Assembly: GCA_038211295.1 (NCBI GenBank)
Contig: JBBQVS010000053.1
Location: forward strand, 1-27,947
From: JBBQVS01 sp038211295
Lineage (GTDB): Bacteria; Chloroflexota; Ktedonobacteria; Ktedonobacterales; Ktedonobacteraceae
Reading direction: 5' to 3'
DNA length: 27,947 bases
How positions within the stretch are numbered: the first letter of the stretch is position 1; every line of letters begins with the position of its first letter. The translations under genes and the position numbers were made by a program. Under the pieces are notes generated by a model. It did not search any database. It was given only the letters and a program-made list of their open reading frames with translations, and was not told the origin of the DNA. Below are positions 6,620-14,963 of this stretch, piece after piece.

Positions 6620-8008
6620 ATGATGGACACACCAGAAAACTATTACGCCGTGTTGGGCGTACCTATAGACGCGGACAGCGACACACTCAAACGCGCGTAT
6701 CGCCAGTTGGCGCGGCGGTTTCATCCCGACCTTGCGGGAGCCAATCCCGTCGCGGCAACGGAGATGAAGCGCATCAATCGGGCATACGCGGTATTGAGTG
6801 ACGCGGAGAAGCGGCGCAGTTACGACGCGGTGATTGGTGGCGTGCTGGACTTCCGCAGAGGCGCACGTCCGCGTCCACAGCAGCATACCTTTGACCCGAC
6901 GGAGGACATGGCGTTCGACGGAATGAGCGTGTTCAGCACGAAGGGGCCGCTACACGCAGGCCCCGTCATTCGTTCGACGCTGGGCGTTATCTCCGCCCTC
7001 AACAGTGTCGCGTCAGTCAACGGGCTACTCGTCGCGGCAGGCTCGCTTGACGGCAAGGGCAACGTCTGGCTTCTGGCGCATGACACGACGGGGTCGCCGC
7101 TCAGCTTCGCGACTGACCCCACGCTGACGGTTGAGTCTGTGCGCGAACTGCGGTTCTCGGAGGCGGGGGCGTTGCTCGCGGGTTGGGGCCGCCTCGCCCT
7201 ACATGTCTGGGATGCCGTGAGTGGCGAACGCTTATGGAATCATTCGCTGCACCAACGCGCGGTCTCGGCCCATTATTCACTGGATGTGACGCTACAGGTC
7301 GCCCCCGATGGCAAGCGCGGCGTGCGGATGGCCCTGCCCCTGCTGGGCGAAGACTCACGTTCTCCGCGCTCGCTTGGTGTACGCGGAACCGATGTCCTGA
7401 CGCATGTGCTGGGAACGGCCCCAACGAGCCTGGTTGACCTCGCGGTCTGCGCGGAAGAGAGTATCGAGAAGCGGCAATTCTGGGCGATTCGGCATCGTGC
7501 GCTCGCGCAGGACGCGCGGACACTGGTAACACTCTCCTGCGCTCGCGTGGCGGACGAGGCCGAAGAGATGGCGATACTGAGACGCTGGGATGTGAGCACC
7601 CGCACACGGCAGGGGACGATCCGCCCGTCCATCACCGCCTCGATGCTGGTTGGACGCTGCGCCGATTGCACACCACCCTACGTCACAACGCCCGACGCCC
7701 GCATGGTCGCCTTTGTTCACGCGAACCACAAACTCCGCCTCTGCGACACTAACGCGGGAACCTATAGCGAACTGCTGAGCGGCACAATGGGCAGTAGCTC
7801 GAAACTCGCCCTCTCGCCCGACGGGCAGTTCGCGGCAATCGCACGCGAGGATAGCGAGGTCAACGAGGGCGTCGTCGATCTGTGGTCAATCGCGACGGGC
7901 CAGCTCGTCCAGAAGTTCTATCACCCCTGGCAGATCAGCGCGTTACACTTCGCCGACAAACACCTCCTCGTCGCCCTCACCGACGGCACAATTCATAGTT
8001 GGCGATAA
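6620..8008 (+). CDS. J-domain protein fused to a WD40-like beta-propeller
   Basis: The 462-residue protein starts with a complete J domain (residues about 8-73): YYAVLGV, the HPD tripeptide at 35-37 that stimulates Hsp70/DnaK ATPase, and the closing AYAVLSDAEKRRSYD. No Gly/Phe-rich, zinc-finger or substrate-binding region of DnaJ follows. Residues about 115-462 instead show repeats with WD40-like endings, such as LALHVWDAVSGE, VDLWSIATGQ, LALSPDGQFAAIA and the final DGTIHSW. A propeller is therefore expected as the client- or partner-binding part. It probably recruits DnaK to a specific target. No dnaK or grpE is nearby. Start: ATG at 6620, with a second ATG directly after it. Confidence 0.85.
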   Translation: MMDTPENYYAVLGVPIDADSDTLKRAYRQLARRFHPDLAGANPVAATEMKRINRAYAVLSDAEKRRSYDAVIGGVLDFRRGARPRPQQHTFDPTEDMAFDGMSVFSTKGPLHAGPVIRSTLGVISALNSVASVNGLLVAAGSLDGKGNVWLLAHDTTGSPLSFATDPTLTVESVRELRFSEAGALLAGWGRLALHVWDAVSGERLWNHSLHQRAVSAHYSLDVTLQVAPDGKRGVRMALPLLGEDSRSPRSLGVRGTDVLTHVLGTAPTSLVDLAVCAEESIEKRQFWAIRHRALAQDARTLVTLSCARVADEAEEMAILRRWDVSTRTRQGTIRPSITASMLVGRCADCTPPYVTTPDARMVAFVHANHKLRLCDTNAGTYSELLSGTMGSSSKLALSPDGQFAAIAREDSEVNEGVVDLWSIATGQLVQKFYHPWQISALHFADKHLLVALTDGTIHSWR

Positions 8009-8136
8009 GAGCATAGGAAATTTGCCAGCATTGCTACCATTATTGTCTATTCGTTCGTTAAACAAAACATAGAAGTATTTCTTTTTAGTTTTATCACGTA
8101 TAAATTGTATGTTTTCAGGAAGGCAAAGGTTCGCAT

Positions 8137-8898
8137 ATGCGTATTTCGGTAATTGTTCCCGTATATAATGAAGAGAAAACAGTGGCACAGGTGTTGACGC
8201 TCTTATCGCAGGTTCCGCTCACATTAGAGGTGATTGTTGTCGATGACGCATCTACAGACCGCACCTGGGAGATTTTGCAAGAGCTACGTCAGCAGGAGCC
8301 GTTCACGTCCTATCATTTTATTCGCCATGGGCAAAATCAGGGCAAGGGCGCGGGCCTGAAAACGGGGTTCGCGCTGGTAAGCGGCGATCTCGTGACGGTG
8401 CAGGATGCCGATATGGAATATGACCCGCAGGAGTTACCGCTTCTGGTGCGGAAATGGGAAGAGGGACGCGCCGACGGACGCGCCAAAGTGGCGGTCTACG
8501 GCTATCGCGACCTGTCACAGCAGAAGTTCACGACGCGCTGGGGCAATCGCTTCTTGACAACCGTCACCAACATACTGTTTGGGTGCCACATTCACGACAT
8601 GGAGACCTGCTACAAGCTGATGCCGATGGAGGTCGCGCGTGCGCTGCCGATGACGGGGCGCCGCTTCGAGATCGAGCCAGAAATCACGTCCTGCATTCTG
8701 CAAGCAGGCTACACAATTCTCGAAGTGCCGATTAGCTACACGCCACGCGTCGAAAAGAAGCTGGCCCCCTGGAAAGATGGTTGGCCTGCCCTCGCGATGC
8801 TGCTGAGCCGCCGCTTCGGCAAACCCTTTCGCGTACTCACCACGAACAGCAACGAGGTAGTCACGGCTCCCAACATCACACAGGAGGTTGGAGCGTAG
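8137..8898 (+). CDS. Family 2 glycosyltransferase, polyprenyl-phosphate sugar type
   Basis: The 253-residue GT-A enzyme resembles dolichol/polyprenol-phosphate mannosyl- or glucosyltransferases. It shows the N-terminal ISVIVPVYNEE, VVDDASTD near residue 40, the metal-binding VQDADMEYDP near 88-97 and the ETCYKLMP segment of DPM1-like proteins. It lacks C-terminal membrane helices, as in the soluble DPM1/Ppm1 class. Such enzymes move a hexose from a nucleotide sugar onto a lipid phosphate, giving the donor for GT-C enzymes; one lies about 10 kb away (18587-20236). AAAGG at 8125-8129 is the Shine-Dalgarno. The 128-bp upstream gap is AT-rich and holds a TATAAA box at 8099 without a clear partner. 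Confidence 0.88.
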   Translation: MRISVIVPVYNEEKTVAQVLTLLSQVPLTLEVIVVDDASTDRTWEILQELRQQEPFTSYHFIRHGQNQGKGAGLKTGFALVSGDLVTVQDADMEYDPQELPLLVRKWEEGRADGRAKVAVYGYRDLSQQKFTTRWGNRFLTTVTNILFGCHIHDMETCYKLMPMEVARALPMTGRRFEIEPEITSCILQAGYTILEVPISYTPRVEKKLAPWKDGWPALAMLLSRRFGKPFRVLTTNSNEVVTAPNITQEVGA

Positions 8899-8903
8899 CA
8901 GGA

Positions 8904-8961
8904 CAAGACGTGAGCATGGCATGGCGGAAGCGAGCCGCCGTCATGCCATGCTCACGTCTTG
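8904..8961. repeat. Perfect 20-bp inverted repeat between convergent genes
   Basis: Bases 8904-8923 are the exact reverse complement of 8942-8961, and an inner GCGG/CCGC stem (8924-8927 with 8935-8938) extends the fold. It lies between the stop codons of the GT2 gene (plus) and the HD gene (minus), so it probably terminates both transcripts. There is only a short, broken T run. Its core resembles other palindromes in this window (see findings). Confidence 0.65.
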
Positions 8962-8990
8962 CGATTTCCTGTAGTATATTTCGTGTTCCG

Positions 8991-10466
8991 TTACAATATT
9001 CGTTCAAGTGTTGGCAGCACAACATCGTCTTTGCGTGCTTGCAGAGTTGAGCGCAGACGTTCGGCGACCACGACGCGGATACGGCGTTGGTGTTGCTCAT
9101 AACGCGCGAGATCGTCCGATTGCAGACCCGTGACCTCGACCCACGTCATGAGCGACTCCATGCCGACGGGGGGATGGTCGAACTGTACCCACACGTCCAT
9201 CTCCCACTTTTCCGGGCGGGGAAGGTCGAAGAGTATCTCGTAGTCCGCGATCTCGATTTCCAGCTCGCGTGCAAGTTCGCTGGCAAGTGCTTGCTCGACC
9301 CGTCGCCGCCGTTCCGCGTCCCAGAAGAGCGCGTCGAGACGGTTGAAGAGCCGACCCGCCGCGCGGCTAATCTCTAACACAACCTTATAGGGACGCCGCA
9401 ACGCAAGCGCGGCGGCCAGCGCACGCGCACTCGTCGGCATTGTGGGTTGCGCGAGCAAGCTGAGCAACGAGCCATCATCCAGTCCCATCAACCGCTCGGC
9501 ACTCAGCACCTCCGCCGTCAACGCATCATGTACGGCCCGCACCAGCATCACCTGAAACGAACGGCTCGTGTGATGCCAGTAGATATTGTCGAACATCTCC
9601 TGACGCGCATGGAGCAGCGAATGCAGCGGACTGATGCCCTTTTGCGTCACGACCATGCGCCTCTGCCCTCCGACATTCGCGTTGATGCGAAGCGAACTCA
9701 GCAGGCGCGACACATCGACGCCACCATAGGGAACGTTGCAGGCCCGCGCGTCGCGTGGCAGATAGTCCAGCTTGTCCACATCCAACGCACCACTGAGCAG
9801 GTGACGTAGCAGTTCGTCGTCCGGTGGCAACGCCCGCGTTTTGGGTGGATCGATAAAGTCCGCAACCCGTTCGGGCGAGAGGTGGTAGTCCTGTTCAAGA
9901 ATGGTCGCGATCTCCCCACTCTCGATAATTGTACGCCCCACTTGCTCGTGCAGAATGATTGGCGGGCCAAGCTCCTCAATTGTGTGCGAAAAAGGATAAT
10001 GCCCGATGTCATGCAGCAGTGACGCAACTACCAGCGTCTGAATGCTGCTAATCGAGACACCGTGTAGTCCGCCCTCGGCCCCTCGTTGTAGCAGGGAGCG
10101 CAGGGCGCGTACCGTCAGATGATAGCACCCAAGACTATGCTCATAGCGCGTATGCGTCGCGCCGGGCCAGATGCGGTAGACGAAGCCAAGCTGTTTGATA
10201 CTTTGGAGGCGCAAAAAAGCCGCCGTTCCAATCAACTTTTCCTCGCGTGGCCCAAGCGGTATCAGGTCATACAAGCTATCGCGGATACTTCCCACGGGTT
10301 GCGCGTCCGGCAACAGGGGGAAGCCGTTGACATCAGTCCAGCAGGCGTCCCTGCCCGATTGGACGATGGCTTCAACGGCTTCATGATCTGCGTGTTGTTC
10401 GGTTGGTGCTTGTGATTGTGATTGTGGGCGTTTTATGCGAACACCTCTGGGACGTTGCGTACTCAT
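8991..10466 (-). CDS. HD-domain phosphohydrolase (SAMHD1/dGTPase-like)
   Basis: The 491-residue protein has the metal-binding HD signature in the arrangement of SAMHD1/YwfO-type enzymes. FLRLQSIKQLG (84-94) is followed by PGATHTRYEHSLG with H110, LLHDIGH with H152-D153, and VDKLDYLPRD with D231. These residues would bind a divalent metal. Family members hydrolyse dNTPs or related phosphate esters, but substrate assignment within the family is unreliable. The first about 55 residues are charged, low in order and not conserved in the family. The ATG at 10466 lies next to the predicted transcription start of its promoter, so the mRNA would be leaderless. It is convergent with the GT2 gene and divergent from the propeller gene. 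Confidence 0.85.
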   Translation of the reverse strand: MSTQRPRGVRIKRPQSQSQAPTEQHADHEAVEAIVQSGRDACWTDVNGFPLLPDAQPVGSIRDSLYDLIPLGPREEKLIGTAAFLRLQSIKQLGFVYRIWPGATHTRYEHSLGCYHLTVRALRSLLQRGAEGGLHGVSISSIQTLVVASLLHDIGHYPFSHTIEELGPPIILHEQVGRTIIESGEIATILEQDYHLSPERVADFIDPPKTRALPPDDELLRHLLSGALDVDKLDYLPRDARACNVPYGGVDVSRLLSSLRINANVGGQRRMVVTQKGISPLHSLLHARQEMFDNIYWHHTSRSFQVMLVRAVHDALTAEVLSAERLMGLDDGSLLSLLAQPTMPTSARALAAALALRRPYKVVLEISRAAGRLFNRLDALFWDAERRRRVEQALASELARELEIEIADYEILFDLPRPEKWEMDVWVQFDHPPVGMESLMTWVEVTGLQSDDLARYEQHQRRIRVVVAERLRSTLQARKDDVVLPTLERIL

Positions 10467-10473
10467 GCCTCAG

Positions 10474-10503
10474 ATTGTAACAGACCACTAGGAATATTGT
10501 CTA
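10474..10503 (-). promoter_or_regulatory. Promoter of HD gene, leaderless arrangement
   Basis: On the minus strand, TAGACA (10498-10503) and TACAAT (10474-10479) are 18 bp apart. The predicted start lies at about 10467, directly before the ATG whose first base is 10466. Confidence 0.65.
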
Positions 10504-10658
10504 TAGAACGTGGCGCGTGTGATGTTTTTGGGTGCGATGCGTTCTAGAGATAGAAGAAATACCGCGAGCCTGCACACATCTTGCCTTGCGGAAATTCTTT
10601 CTGGATGTTGAAGGGGGACAACGGTAACGCGTTGTTCAGTGGAGGAAAAGTTTTTAGT

Positions 10659-13277
10659 ATGAAATTAAGCAATGTCTGGCAACGTGGGAAGTTTGGGGCA
10701 AGTGGTAGAGTCGCAACAGGTGTGCGCCTCGGTCTGGCTTCATGCGTTATCCTCGGTATTCTCATCTTTGGATCATCGCTTTTGATTAACAAAACTGCTG
10801 TACACGCGGTGCAAGCAGTACCTGTCTCGCGAACGAACACCGCGACCAATCCCTGGGGGCTAACACTGGACACGTCGGGGCATATCTGGGTCGCGGAACC
10901 TGCGTGCGACGCCTCGCCCACCTGTGCCACGCCGCCTGCTGGCGTTATCGGCGAATATAACGTCGCGGACAATACCAGAGTCACCGATTTCAGGCCAGCG
11001 GGTGCCGCGCTCTACAACCCTGTGTTTCTCACGCTCGACGGGCAGGGGAACATCTGGTTCACAGACCCGACGCACAACGCGCTTGGCGAACTGGTTCCCA
11101 GCACAAACACCTGGACGGAGTATCCCGTGCCAACCGCGCAAGCGACTCCGTACAACCTGGTGTTTAGCGGGGGCAATATCTGGTTCACCGAGATTGGCGC
11201 GAGCAAGATCGGGTTCTTTGATATAACCGCGCACACCTTTGTGGAAAACGCGATTCCAACCGCGGCGGCCCAACCATACGGCATCACCGTCGCGCCCAGT
11301 GGCGATATCTGGTTCACCGAAAACAACGCGACCAATGCGGGAATGCTGGGGAGCTTCACACCTGTCGCCAATGGCACACTTGCCGCTGGTGCCATCACGG
11401 AACACGCGATTACGCACAAAGGGCCTCATCTGATTACCGCCGACAGAGCGGGGAATATCTGGTTTACCGAAGGCTTCGGCGGACGTGTCGGCGAATACAC
11501 AACCACCGGCACAGATATCGAGTATCCCGTCTCCATCGGCGTCTGCCCGACACAGACTGGCGTTACGCCTGTTGCTTGTTCGGGAACGCATATCTCCGGT
11601 ATCGCTGTCGATAGCAACAACCTCGTCTGGTTCGATGACTCGTTGACTGGACGCGTCGGCTACATCAACCCCGTCGATGGCACGTACACCGCGATGAGCC
11701 TGATCGATGCCGCGACGGACGCCAACCCGCATCCACACGATGGCCTGCTGGTTGACGCGAGCAACAACGTGTGGGTGTCGGAGCAGAATGGCTTCAAGCT
11801 TGATAAGCTGCCACAGGGCAGCGTTACCGGTGTTCCGTCGAACACGCCCGCCGGCCCCGTCGCCAGAGCGTGGTACTTCGCCGAGGGACGCGTCGGCAAG
11901 GGATTCCGTGAGTATCTCACCATCAACAATCCCAACGCCGTCTCCTGTGGCGTCGATATCACCTACTACTATACCGTCGGCGACAGTGCCAGCGCGGTAC
12001 AGCAGACCAGAGTCATGACCAACGTGCGGGTCGGAGCCGGCAGTCGGTTCACCGAATCGGTCAATCAAGACCTGCGGGTTGACGCCACCGCGACCACCGC
12101 GAACAATGTCGCCAGCGTCGTCACCATGAACGCGCAATCGACATGCGCGGGCGTGATGGTCGAGCGACCAATCTACTTTACGAACTATCACGGCATCAGC
12201 AGTGGCACCGATGTAGCGGGCGCGACGGCGGCAACGCTCGGCACCAGCTTCTCGTTCGCGGATATCGCCTCGGACGCCACGCACTTCTCGTACCTGACCA
12301 TTCTCAATCCCGCGGGCGGCGCGAGCGCGACTGTTACCGCGACCTACTACGCCGGTGGCAGGCAGGTTGGCACGCAGACCACAACCGTCGCGGCAGGTGG
12401 ACGCGGCACACTCGCTCCAAACGCGATTACACCCGCCCTGCCCGCGCACTCGCTGGTGGTCGTTACCGCGACGGCTCCCGTCATGGTCGAGCGACCAACG
12501 TACTTTCTCAACGAGAGTCAGGGCGCGGCAGGGGCGTATGATATGACGGGCGCACCAACACCCGCCTCCGACTGGTTCTTCGCCGAGGGCTATACCGCGA
12601 CTGGCTATCAAGAGTACCTGACCATCGCCAATTCCAGCACGACCAATGCCTCGGTCAATATCACGCTCAAATCACATTCGGGCGCGACAAAAACCTACAC
12701 CATAACGCTCGCGGGGCGCAGTCAGAATATCTGGAATGTCAACCAGAACAACACCTTTCTTGGTGCTACTTCCCAGGTGTCGGCGGAGGTACAATCAAGC
12801 ACCGGACTGATCGTACAGCGCGAAATGTACTTCAAATATCAGCACGCACTTACGGGCGTTCCCACCGTGCGTACCATCGGTGGCACCGATGTGCTGGGAC
12901 TGGTCGGGCCAATCACGAAGCACTCGTACAGCTTCGCGGAGGGCTATACCTATCCAGGGTACAATGAGTGGCTCACCCTGCAAAATCCCAACTCGACCTC
13001 TGAAATCATCACGATTACACTGACAAACAACGTCGGACAGGTCGCGGTTGTGCAGGTCTACGTTCCCGCGAACGGACGCCAGACGGAAGACATCACCAGA
13101 GATGTGCTCAAGTTCTTTCATCCGGGCCTGAGCCGAGACGCCAACGCGATCTCACTGACCGTACAAACGCTGAATAATGGCGGCACTTTCATTGTCGAAC
13201 GCCCCCAGTATTACAACACCATCGGCACAGGTTTCGGGGTACAGGGCGCAACCGACATCATCGGCTTCGGTGGCTAG
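10659..13277 (+). CDS. Secreted seven-bladed beta-propeller protein with four C-terminal repeats
   Basis: The 872-residue product has a basic N-terminus and a hydrophobic stretch (GLASCVILGILIFGSSLLI). A plausible signal peptidase I site follows AVHAVQA. Residues about 64-375 hold seven blade-like repeats of the form 'G(I/L)xxDxxGNIWFTE', as in virginiamycin B lyase (Vgb) and NHL/streptogramin-lyase-like propellers. Residues about 404-872 hold four copies of a roughly 110-120-residue unit that opens 'FAEG...YLTxxNP' and closes 'VERPxYF', starting near 404, 530, 638 and 755. These look like beta-sandwich units. The role is unknown; surface binding or adhesion is a guess, and enzymatic Vgb activity is not shown. 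The ATG at 10659 follows GGAGG (10641-10645, 13 bases upstream). The frame extends to a TTG at 10581, which lacks ribosome-binding support. Confidence 0.82.
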   Translation: MKLSNVWQRGKFGASGRVATGVRLGLASCVILGILIFGSSLLINKTAVHAVQAVPVSRTNTATNPWGLTLDTSGHIWVAEPACDASPTCATPPAGVIGEYNVADNTRVTDFRPAGAALYNPVFLTLDGQGNIWFTDPTHNALGELVPSTNTWTEYPVPTAQATPYNLVFSGGNIWFTEIGASKIGFFDITAHTFVENAIPTAAAQPYGITVAPSGDIWFTENNATNAGMLGSFTPVANGTLAAGAITEHAITHKGPHLITADRAGNIWFTEGFGGRVGEYTTTGTDIEYPVSIGVCPTQTGVTPVACSGTHISGIAVDSNNLVWFDDSLTGRVGYINPVDGTYTAMSLIDAATDANPHPHDGLLVDASNNVWVSEQNGFKLDKLPQGSVTGVPSNTPAGPVARAWYFAEGRVGKGFREYLTINNPNAVSCGVDITYYYTVGDSASAVQQTRVMTNVRVGAGSRFTESVNQDLRVDATATTANNVASVVTMNAQSTCAGVMVERPIYFTNYHGISSGTDVAGATAATLGTSFSFADIASDATHFSYLTILNPAGGASATVTATYYAGGRQVGTQTTTVAAGGRGTLAPNAITPALPAHSLVVVTATAPVMVERPTYFLNESQGAAGAYDMTGAPTPASDWFFAEGYTATGYQEYLTIANSSTTNASVNITLKSHSGATKTYTITLAGRSQNIWNVNQNNTFLGATSQVSAEVQSSTGLIVQREMYFKYQHALTGVPTVRTIGGTDVLGLVGPITKHSYSFAEGYTYPGYNEWLTLQNPNSTSEIITITLTNNVGQVAVVQVYVPANGRQTEDITRDVLKFFHPGLSRDANAISLTVQTLNNGGTFIVERPQYYNTIGTGFGVQGATDIIGFGG

Positions 13278-13297
13278 TCGGCAACGCGGTAAGCGTG

Positions 13298-13303
13298 TAT
13301 AAT
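13298..13303 (+). promoter_or_regulatory. TATAAT box ahead of hairpin-rich leader
   Basis: A perfect TATAAT lies 21 bp after the propeller gene stop. No convincing -35 lies 16-18 bp upstream (CTAGTC at 13274-13279). If used, transcription would give a 165-base leader with two strong hairpins before the HAD phosphatase gene. Confidence 0.35.
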
Positions 13304-13335
13304 ATACGTAAAAGAGAGTATCCCTATTCCAGGGA

Positions 13336-13370
13336 GAATGCGACGGGCGAGCTATTCGTCCGTCGCATTC
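13336..13370 (+). terminator. Strong 15-bp hairpin after propeller gene
   Basis: Bases 13336-13350 pair with 13356-13370, all canonical except one G-U, around a five-base loop. The following sequence is T-rich but not a clean U-tract. It may end the propeller transcript. Confidence 0.5.
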
Positions 13371-13413
13371 GTGTTCTGTTTCTATCCTTGAGGAAAGAAT
13401 ACTCTTCAGGAGA

Positions 13414-13448
13414 GCATACAGGGAGACTCTCGCGGTCTCCCTGTATGC
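13414..13448 (+). promoter_or_regulatory. Perfect 14-bp hairpin in leader of HAD gene
   Basis: GCATACAGGGAGAC (13414-13427) pairs exactly with 13435-13448 around a seven-base loop. It ends only 26 bases before the ATG of the HAD gene, and no U-tract follows. It is better read as a 5'-leader structure than as a terminator. Confidence 0.5.
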
Positions 13449-13474
13449 GCTATTGTGCAAGGAAGTGATAAACA

Positions 13475-14329
13475 ATGCAAGACGTACCGGAAATCAAGCT
13501 AGTGGCAATAGATATTGATGGCACATTGCTCAACCCACAGGGACTCATAGCCCCGCGCACACTTGTTGCGGTACGCGCGGCGGCGGCGGCGGGCGTTGTG
13601 GTGACGCTGGCAACCGCGCGTCGTTACCTCAACACTGGCACGCTCGCGAGTATACTGGGCCTATCAGTTCCGCTTGTCACCTACGATGGCGCGTTGATTG
13701 TTCAGCATCCCCAGAAGAACATTCTTCACTCGCACCCTTTACAGGCGTCAGTGGCGCAGCAGGTAGTGGAGGTACTGGTAAAGCATGATGTGCAACCCGT
13801 CGTACATCATATTGTCGCCGGGGAAGAAGAGATATGGACAGGCCCGATAGAGCGCGACAATGCGTGGATTGCTGAGTATTTCACGGCATTTCCGCGCCTG
13901 CTGCGACGTATGGCCTACGCAGAACTGTGTGCGGGCCATGAAGACCCCTTGCGCGTCCTCGCATTCGCTCCACAGGACGTAATCGCGGGCATGATGGAAG
14001 AGATATCCGCGCTAAACTGTGCATGGAACTCTATTCAACAGGGCAACTATAGCTACGCCGAAATGGCGATCATGCACACTCATTGCTCGAAAGCAAGCGG
14101 CGTTATCGCCCTCGCGCACCAACTGAATATTCCGCTTGCTCAAGTGATGGCCCTCGGTGACAACAACAACGACATCGAGATGTTGCAGGCGGTTGGATGG
14201 GGCGTGGCGATGGGGCAGGCATCCGCGACGGTAAAAGCCGCCGCGAACGCCGTTACCGCGAGCAATAGCGAGAACGGTGTTGCCCTTGCCATCGAACGCT
14301 ACATACTACGCTCACACGGTGCTTTTTGA
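13475..14329 (+). CDS. Cof-type HAD-IIB family hydrolase
   Basis: The 284-residue protein is a haloacid-dehalogenase-type phosphatase of the Cof/YidA subfamily. Motif I is AIDIDGTLLNP, with nucleophile D13 and acid D15. The lysine-containing segment and motif IV appear as HCSKASGV and MALGDNNNDIEML, and the end has the usual GVAMGQASATVKAAANAVT. The large middle cap (about 85-190) is type C2B. Such enzymes dephosphorylate sugar phosphates, flavin or pyridoxal phosphates; the substrate cannot be assigned. AAGGAAG lies about ten bases before the ATG. Its last 18 bases overlap the convergent phosphatase gene on the other strand. Confidence 0.9.
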   Translation: MQDVPEIKLVAIDIDGTLLNPQGLIAPRTLVAVRAAAAAGVVVTLATARRYLNTGTLASILGLSVPLVTYDGALIVQHPQKNILHSHPLQASVAQQVVEVLVKHDVQPVVHHIVAGEEEIWTGPIERDNAWIAEYFTAFPRLLRRMAYAELCAGHEDPLRVLAFAPQDVIAGMMEEISALNCAWNSIQQGNYSYAEMAIMHTHCSKASGVIALAHQLNIPLAQVMALGDNNNDIEMLQAVGWGVAMGQASATVKAAANAVTASNSENGVALAIERYILRSHGAF

Positions 14330-14950
14330 ACGGAGTGCCGCCTCGAACTCACGTAAGCGCGTCACCTGTCGCTCGTTTGGCGCGGCCTGCCAGCGTTTTT
14401 GCTGCACCAGTGTCAGGGCATCCCGCGCCGACATGCCATCCTGTATCAGCGTCGCGCAGGTCAGCAACACGCTGCGCCCGACGCCGTGTTCGCAGTGAAT
14501 AAGCACGCGCCCACCCGCCTGTATCTGCTGGTGCGCCCACGTCGCGCCCTCTATAAGCTGCTCCACACTCAACGGGTACGTATCGGGCGTGGGCAAATAC
14601 AACAGCGCGATATGCTCGCGTCTCAGTGCCGCTTCGTCGTCGCGATACTCTGAGCGCGTGTCGATGACGTGGGTCACGCCACTCACGCTCAGCGCGGCTA
14701 TATCTTCGGGCCGCACACGTCCCCCCACCGCCAGCGACGGAGTAACCCAACTCATATTCAGCTTGTCGGGCAGGGGCAGGTGTAGCGCACGAGCGATCTG
14801 CTCACTCTTAGAGTTTTCGGGAAAGAGTCGCGTCGCAATTCGCGTCCAGATACGATACAGGACGCGAACAAGGCCAGTAAAGGCCCAACGGAACACCGAG
14901 AATTGCACACTCTGTACTATTGGTGCGTCGGGTGAAGCAGGTGATGACAT
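14312..14950 (-). CDS. Dual-specificity/tyrosine-type protein phosphatase
   Basis: The 212-residue protein has the cysteine phosphatase P-loop HCEHGVGRS (152-160), with nucleophile C153 and R159. An Asp in the PTPDTYP segment (D123) is the likely general acid. It resembles atypical dual-specificity phosphatases such as the PTPMT1-like group, which may act on proteins or on phospholipids. A short hydrophobic/basic segment near residues 18-42 could touch the membrane. The ATG at 14950 is preferred over an upstream start (14998), because AAAGGAC precedes it and the extra 16 residues overlap the preceding gene. It follows the lipid glycosyltransferase gene by 13 bp, so a lipid substrate is a reasonable but unproved idea. 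Confidence 0.83.
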   Translation of the reverse strand: MSSPASPDAPIVQSVQFSVFRWAFTGLVRVLYRIWTRIATRLFPENSKSEQIARALHLPLPDKLNMSWVTPSLAVGGRVRPEDIAALSVSGVTHVIDTRSEYRDDEAALRREHIALLYLPTPDTYPLSVEQLIEGATWAHQQIQAGGRVLIHCEHGVGRSVLLTCATLIQDGMSARDALTLVQQKRWQAAPNERQVTRLREFEAALRSKSTV

Positions 14951-14963
14951 GCAAAAAGTCCTT

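Noticed and set aside
10581..10658. TTG start for the propeller gene
   Set aside because: No ribosome site precedes it, while GGAGG precedes the ATG at 10659 and the signal peptide begins there.
10860..12611. 583-residue open frame on the minus strand inside the propeller gene
   Set aside because: It is fully antisense to a gene with a signal peptide, seven blades and four repeats. Its own sequence has no domain and mirrors the high-GC codon pattern of the plus strand.
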